Translations under genes and position numbers: made by a program
The notes under the pieces: generated by a model
Database searches by the model: none
Seen by the model: only the letters and a program-made list of their open reading frames with translations
What the model was told of the DNA's origin: nothing
Assembly (NCBI RefSeq): GCF_021390645.1
Contig: NZ_JAJEJT010000004.1
Location: 1,178,001 to 1,242,000, forward strand
Reading direction: 5' to 3'
Length of the DNA: 64,000 nt
Source: Paraburkholderia flagellata
GTDB lineage: Bacteria; Pseudomonadota; Gammaproteobacteria; Burkholderiales; Burkholderiaceae
Shown: positions 55,936 through 64,000 of the stretch, one piece after another
Layout of the letters: every line of letters begins with the position of its first letter
Numbering within the stretch: position 1 is the first letter of the stretch

Positions 55936-57453
55936 ATGAATCAACGAATCGAACCCGCTCAACTCCAGACCGAACCCATCGACGATCTACGCTCGGCCCT
56001 CAAGCGGCTCGCGCAGTCGCCCGGGCAACTGCTTGAAACCGATCACGAGGTCGATCCGCATGCGCAGCTTGCAGGCGTCTACCGGCACATCGGCGCGGGC
56101 GGCACGGTCGAGCGGCCCACTCGCCTCGGCCCCGCGATGATCTTCAATAACGTGAAGGGCTACCCGCACAGCCGCGTGCTGGTCGGCCTCATGGCGAGCC
56201 GCAAGCGCGTTGGCCTGCTGCTCGACGCCGAGCCGCGCCGCCTCACCCAGCGCATGGCGCAGGCCGTGCACAACGCCATCGACCCCGTGAGCGTGCCGCG
56301 CGAAGCCGCGCCGTGCCAGGAAACCGTGTATCTCGCGAGCGACCCCGGCTTCGACCTGCGCAAGCTCATTCCCGCGCCGACCAACACCGAGAGCGACGCC
56401 GGCCCGTTCCTGTGCCTCGGCCTCGTGCTGGGCAGCGACCCGGACACCGGCCACGCCGACGTCACCATCCACCGCCTGTGCGTGCAGGGCCGCGACGAAC
56501 TCTCCATTTTCTTCGCGCCGGGCCGCCATATCGACGCCTTCCGCCAGAAAGCCGAAGCGCGCGGCGAGGCGCTGCCTGTGTCGGTGAACATGGGGCTCGA
56601 CCCGGCCATCCATATCGGCGCGTGCTTCGAGGCGCCCACCACGCCGTTCGGCTTCGACGAGCTTTCCATTGCGGGCGGCCTGCGCGGCAAGCCGATCGAA
56701 CTCGTGGACTGCGTGAGCGTGAAGCAGAAGTCGATTGCGCGCGCGGAGATCGTGATCGAAGGCGAGATCCTGCCGAACGTGCGCGTGGCCGAAGACCAGC
56801 ACACGCACACCGGCCACGCCATGCCTGAATTTCCGGGCTACAACGGCCCGGCCAATCCCGCGCTGCCCGTCATCAAGGTCAGGGCCATCACGATGCGGCA
56901 TGGCGCGATCATGCAAACGCTCGTGGGCCCAGGCGAGGAGCACACGAATCTCGCGGGCATTCCCACCGAGGCGAGCATCTACAGCGCCGTGGAAGCGGCC
57001 ATGCCCGGCTTCGTGAGTCAGGTGCATGCGCACACGGCCGGCGGCGGCAAGCTGCTCGCCGTGCTGCAGGTCAACAAGCGCTCGGCCTTCGACGACGGCC
57101 GAGCGCGGCAGGCCGCGATCATCGCGCTCGGCGTGTACTCGGAACTCAAGCACGTGATCCTCGTGGACGCCGACGTCGATCCCTTCGACACCGACGACGT
57201 CATGTGGGCCATGACCACGCGCTATCAGGGCGACGTCTCGACGGTCTTCGTGCCCAAGGTGAACGGCCACGTGCTCGACCCCTCGCAAACGCCCGAATTC
57301 AATCCCGCGCTGCCCGCGCGCGGCGTGACCTGCAAGACGATCTTCGACTGCACGGCGCCGTACCATCTGCGCGACGAATTCGTGCGGGCGAAGTTCAAGG
57401 AGGTGGACCCGCGCCCGTTTGCCCCCGCGCTTTTCGGGGACGATCATGAGTAA
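55936..57453 (+). CDS. UbiD-family prenyl-FMN decarboxylase
   Basis: A 505-residue UbiD-fold decarboxylase that uses prenylated FMN (made by UbiX). Family blocks: FNNVKGYPHSRVLVGL, SDAGPFLCLGLVLGSDPDTG, ADVTIHRLCVQGRDELSIFF, AHTAGGGKLLAVLQVNKRS. Substrates of this family are aromatic or alpha,beta-unsaturated acids; this one is probably catabolic (not the ubiquinone enzyme), because it sits beside a divergent LysR gene. Ends within the ubiX-like start (8-base overlap). Confidence 0.9.
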   Translation: MNQRIEPAQLQTEPIDDLRSALKRLAQSPGQLLETDHEVDPHAQLAGVYRHIGAGGTVERPTRLGPAMIFNNVKGYPHSRVLVGLMASRKRVGLLLDAEPRRLTQRMAQAVHNAIDPVSVPREAAPCQETVYLASDPGFDLRKLIPAPTNTESDAGPFLCLGLVLGSDPDTGHADVTIHRLCVQGRDELSIFFAPGRHIDAFRQKAEARGEALPVSVNMGLDPAIHIGACFEAPTTPFGFDELSIAGGLRGKPIELVDCVSVKQKSIARAEIVIEGEILPNVRVAEDQHTHTGHAMPEFPGYNGPANPALPVIKVRAITMRHGAIMQTLVGPGEEHTNLAGIPTEASIYSAVEAAMPGFVSQVHAHTAGGGKLLAVLQVNKRSAFDDGRARQAAIIALGVYSELKHVILVDADVDPFDTDDVMWAMTTRYQGDVSTVFVPKVNGHVLDPSQTPEFNPALPARGVTCKTIFDCTAPYHLRDEFVRAKFKEVDPRPFAPALFGDDHE

Positions 57454-58030
57454 GCGCGCGTTGCATGGCCGCAAGCGGTTGATCGTGGGCGTGACGGGGG
57501 CCACGGGCTTTATCTATGCGGAGCGCACGCTGCGCCTGCTGCGTGAAATGGAGGTCGAGACGCATCTCGTGATATCTCGCGCGGCCGAACTCACGCGCGA
57601 ATACGAGTCGAGCCTCTCGCGCGAAGCCGTGCATGCGCTCGCCGACCATGTCCACCCGATCGCCGATGTGGGCGCCTCCATTGCGTCGGGATCGTTCCGC
57701 ACACTCGGCATGCTCGTCGTGCCGTGCTCGATGCGCACCGTTGGCGAGATCGCCTCGGGCGTCACGAGCACGCTGCTCACGCGCGCCGCCGACGTGGTGC
57801 TCAAGGAGCGCTTGCCGCTCGTGCTGATGGTGCGGGAAACGCCGCTGAACCTCATCCACCTGCGCAACATGACGACGGTGACCGAGGCCGGCGCAGTGGT
57901 GTTCCCGCCGGTGCCCGCGTTCTACGCGAAGCCCGCGAGCCTGCAGGACATGGTCGATCACTCGGTGAGCCGGGCGCTCGACCAGTTCGGGCTCGATACA
58001 GAACGCATAGAGGCGTGGCGCGACGCATGA
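57446..58030 (+). CDS. UbiX-type flavin prenyltransferase
   Basis: A 194-residue enzyme joining dimethylallyl phosphate to FMN, giving the prenyl-FMN cofactor of UbiD. GVTGATGFIYAERTLRLL at the N-terminus, ASGSFRTLGMLVVPCSMRTVGEIASGV, and RETPLNLIHLRNMTTVTEAGAVVFPPVPAFY. ATG at 57446 overlaps the ubiD end, a two-gene operon supplying its own cofactor. Confidence 0.92.
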   Translation: MSKRALHGRKRLIVGVTGATGFIYAERTLRLLREMEVETHLVISRAAELTREYESSLSREAVHALADHVHPIADVGASIASGSFRTLGMLVVPCSMRTVGEIASGVTSTLLTRAADVVLKERLPLVLMVRETPLNLIHLRNMTTVTEAGAVVFPPVPAFYAKPASLQDMVDHSVSRALDQFGLDTERIEAWRDA

Positions 58031-58152
58031 AGCCATTGCCGCACGCTGGGGACGCACTGCAGACGATCAGGGAACGTGCATCGCAGTATTAAGTTTCGGC
58101 GTAAAATGCGCCGTTCGCCGCGATGGACCGGCGGAGAAGCCTCACGCCAGCG

Positions 58153-59307
58153 ATGCACGTCGATCTACTTACCATCTACTTTCTCCTGATCGGGACCCTG
58201 CTAGCCAGTTCCCTGATCACGCTCTGGGAGCATCGAACGCATCCCGCGCGCAGCAAGGCCTTACGAATTCTTGCTGCGGGATACGCCACCCTCGCAACCG
58301 GCTGCGCCGCGGTACTCGTGCGTGCCGATCTGCCGGGCGTGTGGGGCGCCGCGCTGAGCAACCTCATCATCATGGGCGGCTATCTGCTGGTCCTGCACGG
58401 CGTCGCGACGATGAACGCCCGGCAATACCGGGCAGGCTCGATCGTCCTGCTCGCGTTGATCGCGCTGACATGGGCCACATGGGGCGCGCGGCATCCAGCC
58501 GACATGTGGTACTACGCGAGCGCATTTCCCATTGCGCTGGTGAGTGCCATGACCTCGCGCGAGCTGCTGCGCGGCGACGGCATGAAAGGGGTGCAATCGC
58601 GCCACGTCGCGACGTTCGTGACGGGATTCCATGCCCTTTTTTACGTGTTCAGGACGTTCGTGCTCCCCTTCCTGGGGAGCCGTTACGGGGACGGCTTCGT
58701 CGCGCTCGTCAGCAAAATCACGATGTATGAAGGCGTGCTGTATTCGGTCATTCTGCCGATGTCCTTGCTCAAGCTGATTCGCGAAGAAACCCACGGGCAG
58801 CTTTTGCGCGAATCCCAGACGGATTACCTGACCCGACTTGGCAACCGCCGCTGGTTCTTCGAAGAAGGCGAGCGCGTGATGAGCGAGGTCGGGGCGAGCC
58901 AGCCGGTCTCGCTCCTCGCCTTCGATCTCGACCACTTCAAGACCATCAATGACCGCTACGGCCACAAGACCGGCGACGACGTCCTTAGGGCATTCGCGGA
59001 CATTGCCCGCAGCGCCATGGGACCCGACGCGATCCTCGCCCGCATAGGCGGCGAAGAGTTCGCCGCCCTGCTGCCGGGCCATGACCGCTTGCGCGCCAAA
59101 GCGGTGGGCGAAGCGATCGCCAGGCGTTTCGCTCAAACCGTGACGCACAGGATCGAAGGCGTAGACATACGCGCCACGGTGAGCATTGGCCTCGCGCAGC
59201 ATGGTCACGAGGCCTCCACGCTCTCCGACCTGCTGGCCGCCGCCGATGCCGCGCTCTACAGCGCGAAATCGCTCGGCGGCAACCGGCTCGAAATGCTGCT
59301 TCTCTAG
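58153..59307 (+). CDS. Membrane diguanylate cyclase, GGEEF
   Basis: A 384-residue c-di-GMP synthase. About six membrane helices occupy residues 1-200 (a MHYT/MASE-like sensor of unknown ligand); a GGDEF domain follows (about 215-380) with an intact GGEEF. No RxxD inhibitory site five residues upstream (the nearest Asp is off by one), so product inhibition may be absent. An ATG 30 bases earlier (58123) is an alternative start. Confidence 0.88.
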   Translation: MHVDLLTIYFLLIGTLLASSLITLWEHRTHPARSKALRILAAGYATLATGCAAVLVRADLPGVWGAALSNLIIMGGYLLVLHGVATMNARQYRAGSIVLLALIALTWATWGARHPADMWYYASAFPIALVSAMTSRELLRGDGMKGVQSRHVATFVTGFHALFYVFRTFVLPFLGSRYGDGFVALVSKITMYEGVLYSVILPMSLLKLIREETHGQLLRESQTDYLTRLGNRRWFFEEGERVMSEVGASQPVSLLAFDLDHFKTINDRYGHKTGDDVLRAFADIARSAMGPDAILARIGGEEFAALLPGHDRLRAKAVGEAIARRFAQTVTHRIEGVDIRATVSIGLAQHGHEASTLSDLLAAADAALYSAKSLGGNRLEMLLL

Positions 59308-59420
59308 CACCCCAAGCGACGTCAGCTATTTGTAGGCTGCGCGCATCCTTTTTGCTCACCCACTTAAGCCCGCCCTACCCGGTCGCGGGCGCATCCGCGT
59401 CGAACGGTAAGGGGGGCACA

Positions 59421-60455
59421 ATGGCAACGATCGAATCCCGGATTCGGGTGGCAATTTCTGCCGGACTCATTTTCCTGCTCGCGGCTTGCGGCGGCGGGGG
59501 TGGCGGCAGCGGCGGCGGAGGCGGCTCGAGCACCGGCACGAGCACGCCGGCGGGCGGCGTCAAGCTGCAAGTCGTCTCGTTCGGCGACAGTCTTTCCGAC
59601 GTCGGAACCTACGCGCCGCTTGCGGGCGCCGTCGGCGGTGGCCGCTTCACGACCAACCCCGGCCAGGTCTGGTCCCAGGATGTTGCGCAATATTATGGGG
59701 ACACCCTGAGCGCAGCCTACACCATCAGCATCGATCACAAGCTGAGCGCGCAAGGCGGCTTCGGCTATGCGGAGGGCGGCTCGACGGTCGCCACGCCGGC
59801 CGACCAGTACGACTTCCTCTCGGGCGTGATCGGCAACATCGAAATGCCGGTCAATCAGCAGGTTTCGAGCTATATCTCCGCGCATGGCAGCTTCAACTCC
59901 GGCCAGCTCGTCCTGGTCTGGGCAGGCGCGAACGACGTGCTGCGCGCGGGCAATCCGCCTGGCGCCAATACCGTCGTGCAGACCGCCGCCACGACGCTCG
60001 CGCAAATCGTCGGGCAGATCGTGCAGGCAGGCGCCACGCATGTCGTCGTGATCAACGTGCCGAACATCGGTCTCTCGCCCAAGGGCATTTCCTCCGCCGA
60101 CGGCGGCGCGAATCTGACCCAGCTATCGCAGCTCTTCAACTCGACATTGAATGGCGCGTTGCAGGCCGATGGTTTGCAGGGCAAGGTCATCGAAATCGAT
60201 TCATACACCTGGACCACGCAGCTCGTGGCGAACTTCCAGGCGAACGGATTTAGCGTGTCCAACACGGCCCAGGCGTGCGACCCTTCGAAAACGCCGGACG
60301 ACACCTCGCTGCTCTGCTCGCCGCCCACCTACGTCTCGGCCAATGCCGACCAGACCTATATGTTCGCCGACGACCTGCACCCGACCACGCACACGCATAC
60401 GCTCTTCGCGCAGTACGTCGAGCAGCAGATCGCTGCGAGCGGTCTGGGCCATTGA
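59421..60455 (+). CDS. GDSL/SGNH-family lipase-like lipoprotein
   Basis: A 344-residue precursor. Signal peptide with lipobox LLAAC followed by a Gly/Ser linker, then SGNH blocks: FGDSLSDVG (nucleophile Ser), VWAGANDV (Asn) and DDLHPT (Asp-His). Acts on esters or acyl chains at the outer membrane or outside. AAGGGGGG precedes the ATG at 59421. Convergent with the citrate synthase-like gene, with a shared hairpin. Confidence 0.9.
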   Translation: MATIESRIRVAISAGLIFLLAACGGGGGGSGGGGGSSTGTSTPAGGVKLQVVSFGDSLSDVGTYAPLAGAVGGGRFTTNPGQVWSQDVAQYYGDTLSAAYTISIDHKLSAQGGFGYAEGGSTVATPADQYDFLSGVIGNIEMPVNQQVSSYISAHGSFNSGQLVLVWAGANDVLRAGNPPGANTVVQTAATTLAQIVGQIVQAGATHVVVINVPNIGLSPKGISSADGGANLTQLSQLFNSTLNGALQADGLQGKVIEIDSYTWTTQLVANFQANGFSVSNTAQACDPSKTPDDTSLLCSPPTYVSANADQTYMFADDLHPTTHTHTLFAQYVEQQIAASGLGH

Positions 60456-60468
60456 GTGCTGGATTCAC

Positions 60469-60497
60469 GCGGCCGCGCCGGGCACGGCCGCGGCCGC
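60469..60497. terminator. GC-rich hairpin between convergent genes
   Basis: GCGGCCGCG (60469-60477) pairs with CGCGGCCGC (60489-60497). It lies in the 44-base gap between the GDSL lipoprotein and citrate synthase-like stops, so it may terminate both. Confidence 0.6.
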
Positions 60498-60499
60498 TC

Positions 60500-61705
60500 T
60501 CAAGACTCCTGATGATTTCCGGCGCCGGCAGGTCCGATATAGTTGGCCCGCGGCCGCAGCAGCGTGCCGCTCGTCATCTGCTCGATGGCGTGCGCCATCC
60601 AGCCCACGCCGCGTCCGATGGCGAATATCGCGAACACCGCGTCTTCCGGCCAGCGGCAATAGCTGGCGAGCGCGGTGAGTGCGATGTCGATCGTTGGCGC
60701 GAGACCGCGCGACGCGTGCACGTAGTCGATCAGCGCGCGCACTTCGTCCGGTGCATCGAAGGCCGCGAGCAGATCCGCCGCGCGCGGGTCGCCTTGCGGG
60801 TAAAGCTCGTGACCGAAGCCCGGCAGCGGCCCGTTCGACTTCACCCAGCGCTCCACCGCCGCCGTGACACCCATCTCGCGCACATCGCCGAGCAGCGCCT
60901 GTACGCGCAATGCGGCGTCGCCGTGCAAGGGCCCTGCGAACGCGGCCAGGCCCGCCAGCATGCACGAGCCGAGCGACGCACCCGTCGATGCGGCCACGCG
61001 TGCTGCAAACGCCGACGTCGTCAGCTCCTGGTCCGCCAGCAACGCGAGCGCACGCCGCAGCAAGTCCGCCTGTGCTTCGCACTGCCACGCACGCGCGAGA
61101 CGCAAATGCAGCGCGCCGCTTTCACCGAAGGCGCCGATGTTGCCCGGCCCGACGAAGGCGCTTGCGAAACGGCCCACGAGCCGCGCCGCTTCCTCGTTCA
61201 ACTGTTCAGCGACGAGCGCGCCGCTCGAACGCGGTTGCGCCGCGGCGAGCGCGATCGACGCATACACCCGCGCGCGCGGCGGCGCGCCTTCGGGAACGCT
61301 CACGTCGTCGTGGAAGGTGGGAAAGACTGGCGCAGCGCCCGTTTCCCATAGACATTGGGCCACTTCTTCGAGCGTCGCCCGGCTCGCGAGTTCGACCGCA
61401 TCGTGCCCGCGGTAGTAAAGCCTGCCCCGCGCGATCGTGGAAATGCGCGTGTTGATGATGGGCTCGCCCCACGCCATCGTGCTCGCCGCGATGTTCTTGT
61501 GGGCGCGGCCCAGATCGCGTTTCTTCCTGAGCGCCGCGACGTCCGATCCGCGGTACAGCTTGCGGCTTGCGTGCTCCGGGTCCCAGCGGACCTCGATGCG
61601 CCCGCGGCTCACATATGCGTACAACGTCTGCTTGCGCACGCCCAGCGCTCGACAGGCCTCCTCCTGTGTCATCCAGTTTTCCACGCGTTTTCCTGGTTGA
61701 TTCAC
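60500..61705 (-). CDS. Citrate synthase-family protein with N-terminal HTH
   Basis: A 401-residue protein. Residues about 12-60 form an excisionase/MerR-like helix-turn-helix (MTQEEACRALGVRKQTLYAYVSRGRIE), and residues about 80-395 a citrate-synthase fold, with GFGHELYPQGDPRA carrying the catalytic-type His. Such fusions occur in Burkholderiales and may be acyl-CoA-sensing regulators or 2-methylcitrate-type enzymes. Divergent from an MFS carrier gene, suggesting control of that transporter, but it may be catalytic. Identity of the two domains is firm, role open. Confidence 0.85.
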   Translation of the reverse strand: MNQPGKRVENWMTQEEACRALGVRKQTLYAYVSRGRIEVRWDPEHASRKLYRGSDVAALRKKRDLGRAHKNIAASTMAWGEPIINTRISTIARGRLYYRGHDAVELASRATLEEVAQCLWETGAAPVFPTFHDDVSVPEGAPPRARVYASIALAAAQPRSSGALVAEQLNEEAARLVGRFASAFVGPGNIGAFGESGALHLRLARAWQCEAQADLLRRALALLADQELTTSAFAARVAASTGASLGSCMLAGLAAFAGPLHGDAALRVQALLGDVREMGVTAAVERWVKSNGPLPGFGHELYPQGDPRAADLLAAFDAPDEVRALIDYVHASRGLAPTIDIALTALASYCRWPEDAVFAIFAIGRGVGWMAHAIEQMTSGTLLRPRANYIGPAGAGNHQES

Positions 61706-61715
61706 TTAATCAAGG

Positions 61716-61742
61716 TTGACGCGTACTGGCGGGGTGCGTCAA
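61716..61742. promoter_or_regulatory. Inverted repeat operator candidate in the divergent region
   Basis: TTGACGC (61716-61722), 13 bases, GCGTCAA (61736-61742), centred in the 130-base gap between the HTH-citrate synthase and the MFS gene. The spacing suits a dimeric regulator, possibly the HTH protein itself. Confidence 0.45.
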
Positions 61743-61835
61743 ATACAGTCAATCTGACCCGGGCATCGAGACGTCGCTCACGGGTACGGATCGACAATGA
61801 TAACCGCGCCTTAGAGCCCGACACTGGAGACACCG

Positions 61836-63200
61836 ATGTCCACGCAGAGGTCCGTCGGCTACGCCGCCGCCGAAGTCACGAGCGCCGCGCGCGCCACCCG
61901 CACGCGATTCACGATTCTGGCCGCCATCCTGCTGCTCGCGACGGTTGCCTACGCAGACCGCGCGATCCTCTCGATAGCGGGACCCGGCATAGCAAAGGAA
62001 TTCGGGCTCAACCCTATCCAGCTCGGCTACGTGCTCTCGGCGTTCAGCTGGGCCTATGTGGTCGGGCAAATCCCCGGCGGCCTGCTGCTCGACCGCGTGG
62101 GCACGAAAGTCATGTACGCCGCCACGCTGATCCTGTGGTCGCTCGCGACATTACTCGTCGGCCTCATCGGCAGGGTCACGACCGATGTGTCGATGGCGCT
62201 GGGCCTGCTGTTCGCCTTGCGCTTCGCGCTGGGGCTCATCGAGGCGCCGAGCTTCCCCGCCAACAGCCGTGTGACGGTCATGTGGTTCCCGAAGGAAGAG
62301 CGCGGCTTCGCCACGTCGTTGTTTGCGTCCGCATCGTATTTCGCGGTGGCGATCTTCTCGCCGTTCGCGGGCTGGCTCACCGGCAAGTACGGCTGGCCCG
62401 CACCGTTCTTCGCGCTCGGCCTGATCGGCATTGCCAGCGCCGGAATCTGGGCGCGCGTGATGCACGAGCCGCGCAAGCACCCGCGCATTTCGCCGGCCGA
62501 ACTCGACCGGCTCGTCGCGGGCGGCGCGATGATCGACATCGACTCGAAGCTCGAGCGTCTGTCGCGCCCCGCGGTGTCCGGAAAAGCGCTGCGCATGCTG
62601 CTCACCAACCGCATGCTCTGGTGCTCGTATATCGGCCAGTATTGCGTCATCGCGCTGAGCTATTTCTTCATCACGTGGTTTCCGATCTACCTCGTGCAGG
62701 CGCGCGGCATGAACGTCATGCAGGCCGGCCTCGCGACGATGCTGCCGGCGATCGCGGGCTTTCTCGGCGGCATTGCGGGCGGTGCGATTTCGGACTCACT
62801 GATCCGGCATGGCTGGAGCGTTTCGTGGGCGCGCAAGACGCCCTATATCGTCGGCATGGCAGTGGGCTGCTGCATCGTGTTCTCGGCATTCACCGAGAGC
62901 AACACCATGATCGTCCTGCTGATGACGCTCGCTTTCTTCGGCAAGGGCGCCGCGGCCGGCGCGGGCACCTGGGCCATCGCCTGCGATACCGCGCCGCGCG
63001 AAGCCGTGGGCCTCGCCGGTGCGATTTTCAACTGTATCGGCAATATTGGCGGTATCGTCACGCCTATCGTGTTCGGCTATATCGTGCAGGCAACGGGCGG
63101 CTACACGGCAGGTCTTTATTTTGTCGCGGCACACTGTGTGGTCGCGGCGCTGGTTTATCTCGTGTTCATGGGCCGCATCGAGCGCGTGAAAGTAAGCTGA
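61836..63200 (+). CDS. MFS transporter, anion:cation symporter type
   Basis: A 454-residue 12-helix carrier of the ACS/GudP-like group: NPIQLGYVLSAFSWAYVVGQIPGGLLLDRVGTK in helix 2 and FALRFALGLIEAPSFPANSRV in helix 4. Members carry sugar acids, such as glucarate or galactonate, or small carboxylates with protons. Co-oriented with a 2-hydroxyacid dehydrogenase gene 45 bases downstream, which fits the uptake and oxidation or reduction of a hydroxy acid. Exact substrate unknown. Confidence 0.9.
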   Translation: MSTQRSVGYAAAEVTSAARATRTRFTILAAILLLATVAYADRAILSIAGPGIAKEFGLNPIQLGYVLSAFSWAYVVGQIPGGLLLDRVGTKVMYAATLILWSLATLLVGLIGRVTTDVSMALGLLFALRFALGLIEAPSFPANSRVTVMWFPKEERGFATSLFASASYFAVAIFSPFAGWLTGKYGWPAPFFALGLIGIASAGIWARVMHEPRKHPRISPAELDRLVAGGAMIDIDSKLERLSRPAVSGKALRMLLTNRMLWCSYIGQYCVIALSYFFITWFPIYLVQARGMNVMQAGLATMLPAIAGFLGGIAGGAISDSLIRHGWSVSWARKTPYIVGMAVGCCIVFSAFTESNTMIVLLMTLAFFGKGAAAGAGTWAIACDTAPREAVGLAGAIFNCIGNIGGIVTPIVFGYIVQATGGYTAGLYFVAAHCVVAALVYLVFMGRIERVKVS

Positions 63201-63245
63201 GCGCGCGCCCACGCATCAACCGACGCAAGGATTCGTCGATTCATC

Positions 63246-64000
63246 ATGGAAAAACCCATCATTCTCAACGCGGCCGAATTGCCAGAACGCACCCAGGCGG
63301 AACTCGCGTCGCTCTTCACTATGCTCGATCTGCCGAAAGCGCCGGACGAAGCCGCTGCGTTTCTCGCGCAGCACGGCGCGTCCATTCGCGGCATTGCCCT
63401 GCGCAAGACGAAGATCGACGCGGCGTTTCTCGACGCCCTGCCCGCGCTGGAGATCATTGCGAGCTATAGCGCCGGCCTCGACAACCTCGACGTGAAAAGC
63501 GCGCAGGCGCGCGGCATCCGCATCGAGAACGCGTCGCACGTGCTGGCCGAAGATGTCGCGAATACCGCGATTGGCCTGGCTCTCGCGCTCACGCGCGACA
63601 TCGTGCAGGCAGACACCTATGTCCGCTCCGGAAAGTGGCCCACGCATGGCGCGATGCCGCTGGGCCGCTCGATTTCGCGTATGAAAGTTGGCATTGTCGG
63701 GCTCGGCATGATCGGCGCGGCAATCGCGAAGCGGTTGAAGGCGTTCGGCTCGCAGGTCGCGTACTACGGGCCGAACCGCAAGAACGTCGATCTGCCGTAC
63801 TACGACGACGTCACGCGTCTCGCGGCCGATAGCGACATGCTGATTCTCACCTGCCCGCTCACGCCGCAAACGCATCATCTGGTGAACGCGGCTGTGATCG
63901 ACGCGCTCGGCCCGCAAGGATTCCTCATCAACATTGCGCGCGGCCCGGTGGTGGATGAAAAATCACTGATCGCGGCACTCGATGCGAATCGTATCGCGGG
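63246..64000 (+). CDS. D-isomer-specific 2-hydroxyacid dehydrogenase, 3' end outside window
   Basis: At least 251 residues visible. Rossmann motif GIVGLGMIGAAIAKRLKAFG after a catalytic-domain start, and the NIARGPVVDEKSL block; the catalytic Arg is near IARGP. Glyoxylate/hydroxypyruvate reductase-like. NAD(P)H-dependent interconversion of a 2-oxo and a 2-hydroxy acid. Second gene after the MFS carrier; the window ends inside it. Confidence 0.93.
   Translation, partial: MEKPIILNAAELPERTQAELASLFTMLDLPKAPDEAAAFLAQHGASIRGIALRKTKIDAAFLDALPALEIIASYSAGLDNLDVKSAQARGIRIENASHVLAEDVANTAIGLALALTRDIVQADTYVRSGKWPTHGAMPLGRSISRMKVGIVGLGMIGAAIAKRLKAFGSQVAYYGPNRKNVDLPYYDDVTRLAADSDMLILTCPLTPQTHHLVNAAVIDALGPQGFLINIARGPVVDEKSLIAALDANRIA

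Noticed and set aside
55987..57504. 505-codon open frame opposite ubiD
   Set aside because: Antisense artefact of GC-rich codons; ubiD family blocks are clear on the plus strand.
1..64000. CRISPR arrays, tRNA or rRNA genes, prophage
   Set aside because: No regularly spaced repeats, cloverleaf sequences or phage structural genes were seen by eye.

Overview
The window is 64 kb of high-GC DNA with the gene content of a beta-proteobacterium of the Burkholderia/Paraburkholderia/Caballeronia type. That assignment is inferred from UbiD/UbiX, UbiM, pqiABC, a twin Hsp70/DUF2760 locus, NodT-type RND efflux, many short Burkholderiales-style exported proteins and strong GC3. No rRNA, tRNA, CRISPR array or prophage was recognised.

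Layout. 0-4 kb: end of a Rieske/FAD oxidoreductase, then an IS200/IS605-family element with intact tnpB and decayed tnpA, sitting against a 114-residue unknown gene. 4-8 kb: glycogen phosphorylase and a MarR-GNAT fusion whose ATG lies directly after a palindromic promoter. 8-11 kb: a yfiR-yfiN-yfiB c-di-GMP signalling operon. 11-14.5 kb: a short-chain dehydrogenase, and an ilvE plus short leuA pair. 14.5-21 kb: a three-gene RND efflux operon followed by an overlapping 54-codon ORF.

21-35 kb looks like an eroding accessory stretch. It carries small exported proteins, acetoacetate decarboxylase with a patatin, pqiABC, a YSC84-type lipoprotein, a Cyc2-like cytochrome-porin with a diheme cytochrome c, and several fossils: a piece of RND permease fused to the pqiA start, an IS3-family transposase piece and a GH92 mannosidase piece. 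It also holds two copies of a 26-bp repeat. 35-43 kb: GT1 glycosyltransferase, UbiM hydroxylase with hemerythrin, D-cysteine desulfhydrase, NTF2-like protein, alpha/beta hydrolase, P450 and YceH. 43-49 kb: two Hsp70-like ATPases with DUF2760. 49-64 kb: Kup, a purine nucleoside permease-like lipoprotein, a flavoprotein behind a coupled 30-codon ORF, a frameshifted LysR divergent from ubiD-ubiX, a diguanylate cyclase, a GDSL lipoprotein, and an HTH-citrate synthase divergent from an MFS carrier and a 2-hydroxyacid dehydrogenase cut by the window end.

The most interesting items are the Cyc2-like/diheme cytochrome pair (predicted electron transfer across the outer membrane), the twin-Hsp70/DUF2760 operon, the TnpB element with a readable guide, and two very short coupled ORFs. 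All functions are inferred from sequence motifs read by eye; no database search was run.
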